Assembly (NCBI GenBank): GCA_021234155.1
Contig: JAJEKV010000205.1
Span: 729,501 to 793,500 of the forward strand
DNA from: Isoetes taiwanensis
Taxonomy: Eukaryota > Streptophyta > Lycopodiopsida > Isoetales > Isoetaceae
Direction: 5' to 3'
Length of the DNA: 64,000 nucleotides
Position 1 is the stretch's first letter. Each line of letters starts with the position of its first letter. Shown here piece by piece: positions 10,979 through 23,780 of this stretch. The translations under genes were made by a program, and so were the position numbers. Under the pieces are notes generated by a model. That model saw only the letters and a program-made list of their open reading frames with translations. It was not told the origin of the DNA and ran no database searches.

Positions 10979-13900
10979 TGGGATAAATTAGCTAGTCTGT
11001 ACAAGATTAGTCTAGTATGGACCTTAAACAAGCTCTAAAAAATTCATGGGCCATGGATCGACCGCTGTCTTACAGCGCTATGGTGCCCAACTTCCTAAGG
11101 TGGGATTATATCCTACCTACAAAGTGTGCATGTAAGGCAAAAGTTTTGCCCAACGGATGTGTGTGAGTTGGTATAGGCCTAGTAATGCCAAAATAAATGT
11201 GCATTTGGTCAAGGGTTCAAACCTTGCCAATGTATGTTTATCTTTGGGAGTTGGTTACGTGGTAGAACTTAAAAGCCTATACGTGTCCTCCACTTTGGCT
11301 GCCGCAAGGTAGTGGGATAAACTAGCTAGTCTGTACAAGATTAGTCTAGTATGGACCTTAAACAAGCTCTAAAAAATTCATGGGCCATGGATCGACCGCT
11401 GTCTTACAGTGCTATGGTGCCCAATTTCCTAAGGTGGGATTATATCCTACCTACAAAGTGTGCATGTAAGGCAAAAGTTTTGCCCAACGGATGTGTGGTG
11501 AGTTGGTATAGGCCTAGTAATGCCAAAATAAATGTGCATTTGGTCAAGGGTTCAAACCTTGCCAATGTATGTTTATCTTTGGGAGTTGGTTACTGGGGTT
11601 ATATGATGATGATCCCCGACGTGGTAGAACTTAAAAGCCTATACGTGTCCTCCACTTTGGCTGCCGCAAGGTAGTGGGATAAACTAGCTAGTCTGTACAA
11701 GATTAGTCTAGTATGGACCTTAAACAAGCTCTAAAAAATCATGGGCCATGGATCGACCCATTTGTCTTCTTGGCTATGGTGCCCAACTTCCTAAGGTGGG
11801 ATTATATCCTACCTACAAAGTGTGCATGTAAGGCAAAAGTTTTGCCCAACGGATGTGTGGTGAGTTGGTATAGGCCTAGTAATGCCAAAATAAATGTGCA
11901 TTTGGTCAAGGGTTCAAACCTTGCCAATGTATGTTTATCTTTGGGAGTTGGTTACTGGGGTTATCGATGATGATCCCGACGTGGTAGAACTTAAAAGCCT
12001 ATACGTGTCCTCCACTTTGGCTGCCGCAAGGTAGTGGGATAAATTAGCTAGTCTGTACAAGATTAGTCTAGTATGGACCTTAAACAAGCTCTAAAAAATT
12101 CATGGGCCATGGATCGACCGCTGTCTTACAGCGCTATGGTGCCCAACTTCCTAAGGTGGGATTATATCCTACCTACAAAGTGTGCATGTAAGGCAAAAGT
12201 TTTGCCCAACGGATGTGTGTGAGTTGGTATAGGCCTAGTAATGCCAAAATAAATGTGCATTTGGTCAAGGGTTCAAACCTTGCCAATGTATGTTTATCTT
12301 TGGGAGTTGGTTACGATGGTAGAACTTAGGTAGAACCTATATACGTGTCCTCCACTTTGGCTGCTGCATAAGGTAGTGGGATAAACTAGCTAGTCTGTAC
12401 AAGATTAGTCTAGTATGGACCTTAAACAAGCTCTAAAAAATTCATGGGCCATGGATCGACCGCTGTCTTAAAGCGCTATGGTGCCCAACTTCCTAAGGTG
12501 GGATTATATCCTACCTACAAAGTGTGCATGTAAGGAAAAGTTTTGCCCAACGGATGTGTTGTGAGTTGGTATAGGCCTAGTAATGCCAAAATAAATGTGC
12601 ATTTGGTCAAGGGTTCAAACGTTGCCAATGTATGTTTATCTTTGGGAGTTGGTTATTGGGGTTATAACGATGATGATCCCGACGTGGTAGAACTTAAAAG
12701 CCTATCGTGTCCTCCACTTTGGCTGCATAAAGGTAGTGGGATAAACTAGCTAGTCCGTACAAGATTAGTCTAGTATGGACCTTAAACAAGCTCTAAAAAT
12801 TCATGGGCCATGGATGGGACCATTTGTCTTCTGGCTATGGTGCCCAACTTCCTAAGGTGGGATTATATCTTACCTACAAAGTGTGCATGTAAGGCAAAAG
12901 TTTTGCCCAACGGATGTGTGGTGAGTTGGTATAGGCCTAGTAATGCCAAAATAAATGTGCATTTGGTCAAGGGTTCAAACCTTGCCAATGTATGTTTATC
13001 TTTGGGAGTTGTTCTTGGGGTTATAACGATGATGATCCCCGACGTGGTAGAACTTAAAAGCCTATACGTGTCCTCCACTTTTGGCTGCCGCATAAAGGTA
13101 GTGGGATAAACTAGCTAGTCCAGTACAAGATTAGTCTAGTATGGACCTTAAACAAGCTCTAAAAATTCATGGGCCATGGATCGACCATTTGTCTTCTGGC
13201 TATATGGTGCCCAACTTCCTAAGGTGGGATTATATCCTACCTACAAAGTGTGCATGTAAGGCAAAAGTTTTGCCCAACGGATGTGTGGTGAGTTGGTTAG
13301 TAATGCCAAAATAAATGTGCATTTGGTCAAGGGTTCAAACCTTGCCAATGTATGTTTATCTTTGGGAGTTGGTTGGGGTTATCTGATGATGATCCCCGGC
13401 GTGGTAGAACTTAAAAGCCTATCACGTGTCCTCCACTTTTGGTGTGGATAAACTAGCTAGTCCTGCAAGTAGTGGGATTTCATGGGCCATGGCGCCTATG
13501 GTGCCCAACTTCCTAAGGTGGGATTATATCCTACCTACAAAGTGTGCATGTAAGGCAAAAGTTTTGCCCAACGGATGTGTGGTGAGTTGGTATAGGCTTA
13601 GTAATGCCAAAATAAATGTGCATTTGGTCAAGGGTTCAAACCTTGCCAATGTATGTTTATCTTTGGGAGTTGGTTACTGGGGTTATACGATGATGATCCC
13701 CGACGTGGTAGAACTTAAAAGCCTATACGTGTCCTCCACTTTGGCTGCCGCAAGGTAGTGGGATAAACTAGCTAGTCTGTACAAGATTAGTCTAGTATGG
13801 ACCTTAAACAAGCTCTAAAAAAATCATGGGCCATGGATCGACCGCTGTCTTAACAGCGCTATGGTGCCCAACTTCCTAAGGTGGGATTATATCCTACCTA

Positions 13901-16900
13901 CAAAGTGTGCATGTAAGGCAAAAGTTTTGCCCAACGGATGTGTGGTGAGTTGGTATAGGCCTAGTAATGCCAAAATAAATGTGCATTTGGTCAAGGGTTC
14001 AAACCTTGCCAATGTATGTTTATCTTTGGGAGTTGGTTACTGGGGTTATACGATGATGATCCCCGACGTGGTAGAACTTAAAAGCCTATACGTGTCCTCC
14101 ACTTTGGCTGCCGCAAGGTAGTGGGATAAATTAGCTAGTCTGTACAAGATTAGTCTAGTATGGACCTTAAACAAGCTCTAAAAATTCATGGGCCATGGAT
14201 CGGGCCCGCTGTCTTCTGTTAGCTATGGTGCCCAACTTCCTAAGGTGGGATTATATCCTACCTACAAAGTGTGCATGTAAGGCAAAAGCTTTTTGCCCAA
14301 CGGATGTGTGTGAGTTGGTATAGGCCTAGTAATGCCAAAATAAATGTGCATTTGGTCAAGGGTTCAAACCTTGCCAATGTATGTTTATCTTTGGGAGTTG
14401 GTTACTGGGGTTATACGATGATGGTAGAACTTAAAAGCCTATACGTGTCCTCCACTTTTGGCTGCCCGAAGGTAGTGGGATAAACTAGCTAGTCCGTACA
14501 AGATTAGTCTAGTATGGACCTTAAACAAGCTCTAAAAAATTCATGGGCCATGGATCGACCGTTGTCTTACGCTGCTATGGTGCCCAACTTCCTAAGGTGG
14601 GATTATATCCTACCTACAAAGTGTGCATGTAAGGCAAAAGTTTTGCCCAACGGATGTGTGGTGAGTTGGTATAGGCCTAGTAATGCCAAAATAAATGTGC
14701 ATTTGGTCAAGGGTTCAAACCTTGCCAATGTATGTTTATCTTTGGGAGTTGGTTCTTGGGGTTATAATGATGATGATCCCCGACGTGGTAGAACTTAAAA
14801 GCTATATACGTGTCCTCCACTTTGGCTGCGCAAGGTAGTGGGATAAACTAGCTAGTGCGTACAAGATTAGTCTAGTATGGACCTTAAACAAGCTCTAAAA
14901 AATCATGGGCCATGGATCGACCATTTGTCTTCTTGGTAGCTATGGTGCCCAACTTCCTAAGGTGGGATTATATCCTACCTACAAAGTGTGCATGTAAGGC
15001 AAAAGTTTTGCCCAACGGATGTGTGGTGAGTTGGTATAGGCCTAGTAATGCCAAAATAAATGTGCATTTGGTCAAGGGTTCAAACCTTGCCAATGTATGT
15101 TTATCTTTGGGAGTTGGTTCTTGGGGTTATAACGATGATGATCCCCGGACGTGGTAGAACTTAAAAGCCTATCGTGTCCTCCACTTTGGCTGCCGCAAGG
15201 TAGTGGGATAAATTAGCTAGTCCGTACAAGATTAGTCTAGTATGGACCTTAAACAAGCTCTAAAAATTCATGGGCCATGGATCTAACCCATTTGTCTTCT
15301 GGGGTGCTATGGTGCCCAACTTCCTAAGGTGGGATTATATCCTACCTACAAAGTGTGCATGTAAGGCAAAAGTTTTGCCCAACGGATGTGTGGTGAGTTG
15401 GTATAGGCCTAGTAATGCCAAAATAAATGTGCATTTGGTCAAGGGTTCAAACCTTGCCAATGTATGTTTATCTTTGGGAGTTGGTTACGTGGTAGAACTT
15501 AAAAGCCTATACGTGTCCTCCCACTTTGGCTGCATAAGGTAGTGGGATAAACTAGCTAGTCCATGTACAAGATTAGTCTAGTATGGACCTTAAACAAGCT
15601 CTAAAAAATTCATGGGCCATGGATCGACCGCTGTCTTACAGTGCTATGGTGCCCAATTTCCTAAGGTGGGATTATATCCTACCTACAAAGTGTGCATGTA
15701 AGGCAAAAGTTTTGCCCAACGGATGTGTGGTGAGTTGGTATAGGCCTAGTAATGCCAAAATAAATGTGCATTTGGTCAAGGGTTCAAACCTTGCCAATGT
15801 ATGTTTATCTTTGGGAGTTGGTTACTGGGGTTATACGATGATGATCCCCGACGTGGTAGAACTTAAAAGCCTATACGTGTCCTCCACTTTGGCTGCCGCA
15901 AGGTAGTGGGATAAACTAGCTAGTCTGTACAAGATTAGTCTAGTATGGACCTTAAACAAGCTCTAAAAAATTCATGGGCCATGGATCGACCGCTGTCTTA
16001 CAGCGCTATGGTGCCCAACTTCCTAAGGTGGGATTATATCCTACCTACAAAGTGTGCATGTAAGGCAAAAGTTTTGCCCAACGGATGTGTGGTGAGTTGG
16101 TATAGGCCTAGTAATGCCAAAATAAATGTGCATTTGGTCAAGTGTTAAAACCTTGCCAATGTATGTTTATCTTTGGGAGTTGGTTACGTGGTAGAACTTA
16201 AAAGCCTATACGTGTCCTCCATTTAAAAGCCTATAATGTCCCACTTTGGCTGCCGAAGGTAGTGGGATAAACTAGCTGAATGCGTACAAGAATTAGTCTA
16301 GTATGGACCTTAAACAAGCTCTAAAAAATTCATGGGCCATGGATCGACCCTGTCTTACAGTGCTATGGTGCCCAACTTCCTAAGGTGGGATTATATCCTA
16401 CCTACAAAGTGTGCATGTAAGGCAAAAGTTTTGCCCAACGGATGTGTGGTGAGTTGGTATAGGCCTAGTAATGCCAAAATAAATGTGCATTTGGTCAAGG
16501 GTTCAAACCTTGCCAATGTATGTTTATCTTTGGGAGTTGGTTATTGGGGTTATACGATGATGATCCCCGACGTGGTAGAACTTAAAAGCCTATACGTGTC
16601 CTCCACTTTGGCTGCCGCAAGGTAGTGGGATAAACTAGCTAGTCTGTACAAGATTAGTCTAGTATGGACCTTAAACAAGCTCTAAAAAAATCATGGGCCA
16701 TGGATCGACCGTTGTCTTAACAATGGCTATGGTGCCCAACTTCCTAAGGTGGGATTATATCCTACCTACAAAGTGTGCATGTAAGGCAAAAGTTTTGCCC
16801 AACGGATGTGTGGTGAGTTGGTATAGGCCTAGTAATGCCAAAATAAATGTGCATTTGGTCAAGGGTTCAAACCTTGCCAATGTATGTTTATCTTTGGGAG

Positions 16901-19900
16901 TTGGTTACTGGGGTTATACGATGATGATCCCCGACGTGGTAGAACTTAAAAGCCTATACGTGTCCTCCACTTTTGGGCTGCCCGCAAAGGTAGTGGGATA
17001 AATTAGCTAGTCATTGTACAAGATTAGTCTAGTATGGACCTTAAACAAGCTCTAAAAAATTCATGGGCCATGGATCGCCCATTTGTCTTCTGTAGCTATG
17101 GTGCCCAACTTCCTAAGGTGGGATTATATCCTACCTACAAAGTGTGCATGTAAGGCAAAAGTTTTGCCCAAGCGGATGTGTGTGAGTTGGTATAGGCCTA
17201 GTAATGCCAAAATAAATGTGCATTTGGTCAAGGGTTCAAACCTTGCCAATGTATGTTTATCTTTGGGAGTTGGATTCTTGGGGTTTATGGTAGAACTTAG
17301 TAGTAGAACCCTATCGTGTCCTCCACTTTTGCCGCAAGGTAGTGGGATAAACTAGCTAGTGCGTACAAGATTAGTCTAGTATGGACCTTAAACAAGCTCT
17401 AAAAATTCATGGGCCATGGATCGCCCATTTGTCTTCTGATTGCTATGGTGCCCAATTTCCTAAGGTGGGATTATATCCTACCTACAAAGTGTGCATGTAA
17501 GGCAAAAGTTTTGCCCAACGGATGTGTGGTGAGTTGGTATAGGCCTAGTAATGCCAAAATAAATGTGCATTTGGTCAAGGGTTCAAACCTTGCTAATGTA
17601 TGTTTATCTTTGGGAGTTGGTTCTTTGGGGTTATCGATGATGATGATCCCGACGTGGTAGAACTTAAAAGCCTATCACGTGTCCTCCACTTTTGGCTGCC
17701 CGCCAAGGTAGTGGGATAAACTAGCTAGTGCTGTACAAGATTAGTCTAGTATGGACCTTAAACAAGCTCTAAAAAATCATGGGCCATGGATGGGCCTTTG
17801 TCTTACGGTGGCTTATGGTGCCCAACTTCCTAAGGTGGGATTATATCCTACCTACAAAGTGTGCATGTAAGGCAAAAGTTTTGCCCAACGGATGTGTGGT
17901 GAGTTGGTATAGGCCTAGTAATGCCAAAATAAATGTGCATTTGGTCAAGTGTTCAAACCTTGCCAATGTATGTTTATCTTTGGGAGTTGGTTCGATGGTA
18001 GAACTTAAAAGCCTATGATGATCCCTCCATTTTGGTGGTAGAACTTAAAGGTCCACTTCCACTTTAGCCGCAAGGTAGTGGGATAAACTAGCTAGTGCGT
18101 ACAAGATTAGTCTAGTATGGACCTTAAACAAGCTCTAAAAATTCATGGGCCATGGATGACCTTCTTACAGCGCTATGGTGCCCAACTTCCTAAGGTGGGA
18201 TTATATCCTACCTACAAAGTGTGCATGTAAGGCAAAAGTTTTGCCCAGCGGATGTGTGGTGAGTTGGTATAGGCCTAGTAATGCCAAAATAAATGTGCAT
18301 TTGGTCAAGGGTTCAAACCTTGCCAATGTATGTTTATCTTTGGGAGTTGGTTACTGGGGTTATACGATGATGATCCCCGGCGTGGTAGAACTTAAAAGCC
18401 TATCACGTGTCCTCCACTTTGGCTGCCGCAAGGTAGTGGGATAAACTAGCTAGTGCGTACAAGATTAGTCTAGTATGGACCTTAAACAAGCTCTAAAAAT
18501 TCATGGGCCATGGATGGACCGGCTGTCTTCTGGCTATGGTGCCCAACTTCCTAAGGTGGGATTATATCCTACCTACAAAGTGTGCATGTAAGGCAAAAAA
18601 GTTTTGCCCAAGCGGATGTGTGGTGAGTTGGTATAGGCCTAGTAATGCCAAAATAAATGTGCATTTGGTCAAGGGTTCAAACCTTGCCAATGTATGTTTA
18701 TCTTTGGGAGTTGTTCTTGGGGTTATTGATGATGATGGTAGAACTTAAAAGCTTATCGTGTCCTCCACTTTGGCTGCCGCAAGGTAGTGGGATAAACTAG
18801 CTAATACGTACAAGATTAGTCTAGTATGGACCTTAAACAAGCTCTAAAAATTCATGGGCCATGGATGCCGCTTGTCTTAGGCTATGATGCCCAACTTCCT
18901 AAGGTGGGATTATATCCTACCTACAAAGTGTGCATGTAAGGCAAAGGTTTTGCCCAACGGATGTGTGGTGAGTTGGTATAGGCCTAGTAATGCCAAAATA
19001 AATGTGCATTTGGTCAAGGGTTCAAACCTTGCCAATGTATGTTTATCTTTGGGAGTTGATTCTTGGGGTTTATCGATGATGATCCCAGAAGCGTGGTAGA
19101 ACTTAAAAGCCTATATGTGTCCTCCACTTTGGCTGCCGCAAGGTAGTGGGATAAACTAGCTAGTCTGTACAAGATTAGTCTAGTATGGACCTTAAACAAG
19201 CTCTAAAAAATTCATGGGCCATGGATCGACCGCTGTCTTAGAATTCATGGGCCATGGATCGACCGCTGTCTTAGAGCGCTATGGTGCCCAACTTCCTAAG
19301 GTGGGATTATATCCTACCTACAAAGTGTGCATGTAAGGCAAAAGTTTTGCCCAACGGATGTGTGGTGAGTTGGTATAGGCCTAGTAATGCCAAAATAAAT
19401 GTGCATTTGGTCAAGGGTTCAAACCTTGCCAATGTATGTTTATCTTTGGGAGTTGGTTACTGGGGTTATACGATAATGATCCCTGACGTGGTAGAACTTA
19501 AAAGCCTATATGTGTCCTCCACTTTGGCTGCCGCAAGGTAGTGGGATAAACTAGCTAGTCTGTACAAGATTAGTCTAGTATGGACCTTAAACAAGCTCTA
19601 AAAAATTCATGGGCCATGGATCGACCGCTGTCTTACAGCGCTATGGTGCCCAACTTCCTAAGGTGGGATTATATCCTACCTACAAAGTGTGCATGTAAGG
19701 CAAAAGTTTTGCCCAACGGATGTGTGGTGAGTTGGTATAGGCCTAGTAATGCCAAAATAAATGTGCATTTGGTCAAGGGTTCAAACCTTGCCATGTGTAT
19801 GTTTATCTTTGGGAGTTGGTTCTTGGGGTTATAACGATGATGATCCTCGGCGTGGTAGAACTTAAAAGCCTATCGTGTCCTCCACTTTGGCTGCCGCCGA

Positions 19901-21612
19901 AGTAGTGGGATAAACTAGCTAGTGCTGTACAAGATTAGTCTAGTATGGACCTTAAACAAGCTCTAAAAATTCATGGGCCATGGATCGACCGCTGTCTTAC
20001 AGCGCTATGGTGCCCAACTTCCTAAGGTGGGATTATATCCTACCTACAAAGTGTGCATGTAAGGCAAAAGTTTTGCCCAACGGATGTGTGGTGAGTTGGT
20101 ATAGGCCTAGTAATGCCAAAATAAATGTGCATTTGGTCAAGGGTTCAAACCTTGCCAATGTATGTTTATCTTTGGGAGTTGGTTACTGGGGTTATACGAT
20201 GATGATCCCCGACGTGGTAGAACTTAAAAGCCTATACGTGTCCTCCACTTTGGCTGCCGCAAGGTAGTGGGATAAACTAGCTAGTCTGTACAAGATTAGT
20301 CTAGTATGGACCTTAAACAAGCTCTAAAAAATTCATGGGCCATGGATCGACCGCTGTCTTACAGCGCTATGGTGCCCAACTTCCTAAGGTGGGATTATAT
20401 CCTACCTACAAAGTGTGCATGTAAGGCAAAAGTTTTGCCCAACGGATGTGTGGTGAGTTGGTATAGGCCTAGTAATGCCAAAATAAATGTGCATTTGGTC
20501 AAGGGTTCAAACCTTGCCAATGTATGTTTATCTTTGGGAGTTGGTTACTGGGGTTATACGATGATGATCCCGACGTGGTAGAACTTAAAAGCCTATACGT
20601 GTCCTCCACTTTGGCTGCCGCAAGGTAGTGGGATAAACTAGCTAGTCTGTACAAGATTAGTCTAGTATGGACCTTAAACAAGCTCTAAAAAATTCATGGG
20701 CCATGGATCGACCGCTGTCTTACAGCGCTATGGTGCCCAACTTCCTAAGGTGGGATTATATCCTACCTACAAAGTGTGCATGTAAGGCAAAAGTTTTGCC
20801 CAACGGATGTGTGGTGACTTGGTATAGGCCTAGTAATGCCAAAATAAATGTGCATTTGGTCAAGGGTTCAAATCTTGCCAATGTATGTTTATCTTTGAGA
20901 GTTGGTTTCTTTGGGTTTATCGATGATGATCCCCGGCGTGGTAGAACTTAAAAGCCTATCGTGTCCTCCACTTTGGCTGCCGCAAGGTAGTGGGATAAAT
21001 TAGCTAGTCTGTACAAGATTAGTCTAGTATGGACCTTAAACAAGCTCTAAAAATTCATGGGCCATGGATGGAGCCATTTGTCTTCTGGCTATGGTGCCCA
21101 ACTTCCTAAGGTGGGATTATATCCTACCTACAAAGTGTGCATGTAAGGCAAAAGTTTTGCCCAACGGATGTGTGGTGAGTTGGTATAGGCCTAGTAATGC
21201 CAAAATAAATGTGCATTTGGTCAAGGGTTCAAACCTTGCCAATGTATGTTTATCTTTGGGAGTTGGTTACTGGGGTTATACGATGATGATCCCCGACGTG
21301 GTAGAACTTAAAAGCTATACGTGTCCTCCACTTTGGCTGCCGCAAGGTAGTGGGATAAACTAGCTAGTCTGTACAAGATTAGTCTAGTATGGACCTTAAA
21401 CAAGCTCTAAAAAATTCATGGGCCATGGATCGACCGCTGTCTTACAGCGCTATGGTGCCCAACTTCCTAAGGTGGGATTATATCCTACCTACAAAGTGTG
21501 CATGTAAGGCAAAAGGTTTGCCCAACGGATTTGTGGTGAGTTGGTATAGGCCTAGTAATACCAAAATAAATGTGCATTTGGTCAAGGGTTCAAACCTTTG
21601 CCAATGTATGTT

Positions 21613-22960
21613 TACAAACGAAAGTAGAAGCAACAATCGGCTATGAGCAAAACCCTCAGTATTTCTAGAGAACATAAAAAAGGAAATCTACATAGACATA
21701 TCTCAACGTAGCTTCTTGTGACATACCTTTGAGAATCTAGTGGCAGATACCAAAGACTGAGAGAGAAGTATCGAATATTTGTTGCAAGCATGGAGCTGCT
21801 TTGACCGTTGAAATCTTAGAATGCAGGGCTGGGTGGCGAGGCTGGAAACCCATATCGATATGTCTTGTTCCTTCAATTAGATCTTCATGACTTCGGCTGT
21901 GCAGCTAATACAAAATGAATCTGCAGGAAGTCCAAAGAAAAGTGTTGAATGTGCTTGTGAGGGCTTGAAATAGAATAATGTTATAATGGCCATAGTAGAT
22001 GGCCATACAGTTGCACCTACCGGACAATTGCTGGGTGCTGGAGAAGATCAACTATACTGTACAAAAAGCAACAATAAGAATTTAGTACATACCACAACTA
22101 AAATGAATGGAGCATTCATTTTGGAATATAAAATGCAAAAATAAGAAATGGATTAAAAGCAGTGTGACAAAGATGTTGTATCTAAATCTAATCATTATGC
22201 TCCAGCCTTGAGCATGTAAACTTGATTGTTAGCATTTTAAATCGTAAATGCATCCTTTATATTAGCAAAAAGCATCATAAGATAATATGTCTAGAGGTAC
22301 CATGTTAATGCCCAGTAACTTGTCCTTGGCCGTCTATTTGCTAGGCTCTCTGAATCCGAAAAAAATGCAACACCTAATGAAAAGCATGACAGAATAATGT
22401 CGATGATATATGGATCCTCCTAGAATTCCAAGTGGAAAATAAAAGCAGTGTTACCTTTTCTGGCCAGATGACAGCCGATTTAGAATGGCAGAATGATTGA
22501 CATGCAGAGGTTATTGTCAAATCGAAATAGGTAAGTTTTTGTACAAAAAATGTGGAGCTAGGCCTGCACATCTCATAAATTTGTTGCCGACTGACCTCCT
22601 TTCAGCCCGAAAATCACAAAACACACAATCTGAGTTAATATCTTTGTCCACCGCCTGTCTTGATCTTTTGTATTTATATATTTCGCGATTCACATGGCCA
22701 TCCTAATCCGGCACGCATGCAGAGCTCCAACGCCACCTGCAAGCAAGCATGCATAATCTGATCAAACCCAAGCCTTCAACGCCCATTTTTTATGTCGCAA
22801 AAATGTTTTCCCAATTTTTGTAAGCCGGAATTATTTCTATTTGCCTGAAAAGCTCGAAATCATAGTGACATCCCATAATAAAAAATACCAAAAAGGTTTT
22901 CCACCGTACCGGAAATTTCCAAACTAACAAAGTAGATACCTTCTTTTTCTACATGTAATA
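21613..22960. other. No supported gene
   Basis: Unique sequence follows the abrupt end of the satellite. Short open frames at 22,374-22,571 and 22,497-22,706 overlap on opposite strands and show no family motif. Confidence 0.35.
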
Positions 22961-22965
22961 ATAAG

Positions 22966-23063
22966 GCTTTTTTATTTCAAAAGTATGCCACGTGTCCATA
23001 TTTGATTAGCTAGAATAATGTTTTTTTATTTAAAAAGTATGCCACGTGTCAATATCTCATTAG
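22966..23063. promoter_or_regulatory. Paired G-box/ABRE-like sites in a direct repeat
   Basis: GCCACGTGTC occurs at 22,987-22,996 and 23,041-23,050, each inside a ~34-bp direct repeat (T-run, ATTT, AAAAGTATGCCACGTGTC). GCCACGTGTC is a classic plant G-box/ABRE core bound by bZIP and bHLH factors. No gene start with coding support lies directly next to it, so its target is unknown. Confidence 0.4.
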
Positions 23064-23580
23064 TTAAACAATTACATTAGAAACACACATTTTTTCTACG
23101 TGTAATAATATTATTTTTTACATGTCTTTATTTTAGGAAAACTATAGCTAGATTTCAATAACACATGTAGGGTTTCGTAAATTAAAAAAAGGCAAAGTCT
23201 GAGGCAAGGATTGAAGGGGCATCCGATTGCATGTCCGCAAAAGGAAGCGGAATTCTTGCTCAGATCAAACAAATCGATGGCCTGTTTGCTCCGAATTAAA
23301 TCATTATCAGTGGCCAGAGAGAGCCAGAGCAAATTTCGGCGTGCTGAGCCGCGCAAGGGTTGAAGGGGCAGGGATTGAAGGCCGGAGTAGAGTGACTGAA
23401 TGCCTGGTGAAGGGTTTGGAGATTTTTGGTTTTTTGGCTTGCAATCATATGGTTGGTTTGAACCATTGGAAGTGGCAGGCAGATTGTTGATGAAAAATGT
23501 AATGGCCTTTGATCTGGGATGAAACGCAGAATATTCTAGAGATCGATGGTCAAGAATAGAAGATGCAAAAAAAACCCATA
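23064..23580. other. No supported gene
   Basis: A 181-codon minus-strand frame (23,111-23,656) and an 87-codon plus-strand frame (23,227-23,490) overlap here. The larger one is Ser/Pro/Leu-rich and runs into the tandem repeat at 23,584, which argues against a conserved protein. Confidence 0.3.
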
Positions 23581-23583
23581 AAG

Positions 23584-23756
23584 GAATGAATAAATAGGTT
23601 CGTAAAACAAATGAACCTAAATTAAAACAAAAAGGAATGAATAAATAGGTCCGCAAAACAAATGAACCTAAATTAAAACTTTCTAAAATATCAAAATGAA
23701 TAAATAGGTCCGCAAAACAAATGAACCTAAATTAAAACTTTCTAAAATATCAAATA
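23584..23756. repeat. Three-copy tandem repeat, ~50-62 bp
   Basis: Three copies of a block starting GAATGAATAAATAGGT and containing AACAAATGAACCTAAATTAA, at about 23,584, 23,635 and 23,695. The last two also share CTTTCTAAAATATCAAA. Confidence 0.9.
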
Positions 23757-23780
23757 ACTTTCCCTTGACCAAACAAATCT

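Larger units (their letters stand above)
6816..21612 (+). repeat. SINE-derived satellite array, 42 tandem units of about 362 bp
   Basis: Counting from the unit-initial ATGGTGCCCAA, units begin at 6816, 7179, 7539, 7908, 8274, 8636, 8999, 9362, 9719, 10081, 10356, 10718, 11080, 11414, 11776, 12136, 12478, 12837, 13204, 13498, 13861, 14225, 14577, 14942, 15309, 15646, 16008, 16365, 16729, 17098, 17445, 17815, 18175, 18536, 18884, 19281, 19643, 20007, 20369, 20730, 21091 and 21452. The last is truncated. Most spacings are 357-370 bp; short units (275-348) have internal deletions and one (397) has a spacer duplication. The first ~215 bp of each unit is almost invariant. It includes the A box TGGTGAGTTGG, the B box GGGTTCAAACC and two hairpins. 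Variation clusters in the last ~150 bp. Confidence 0.97.

Noticed and set aside
6816-21612. Each ~260-bp frame in the array as a separate gene (tandem gene family)
   Set aside because: The frame overlaps Pol III promoter boxes, lacks any domain, is broken in many units by indels, and the core matches a lone SINE.
6816-21612. CRISPR-like or centromeric satellite interpretation
   Set aside because: Units are too long for CRISPR and the source is a plant nuclear genome. The 362-bp length does not by itself show centromeric function, and nothing else supports it.
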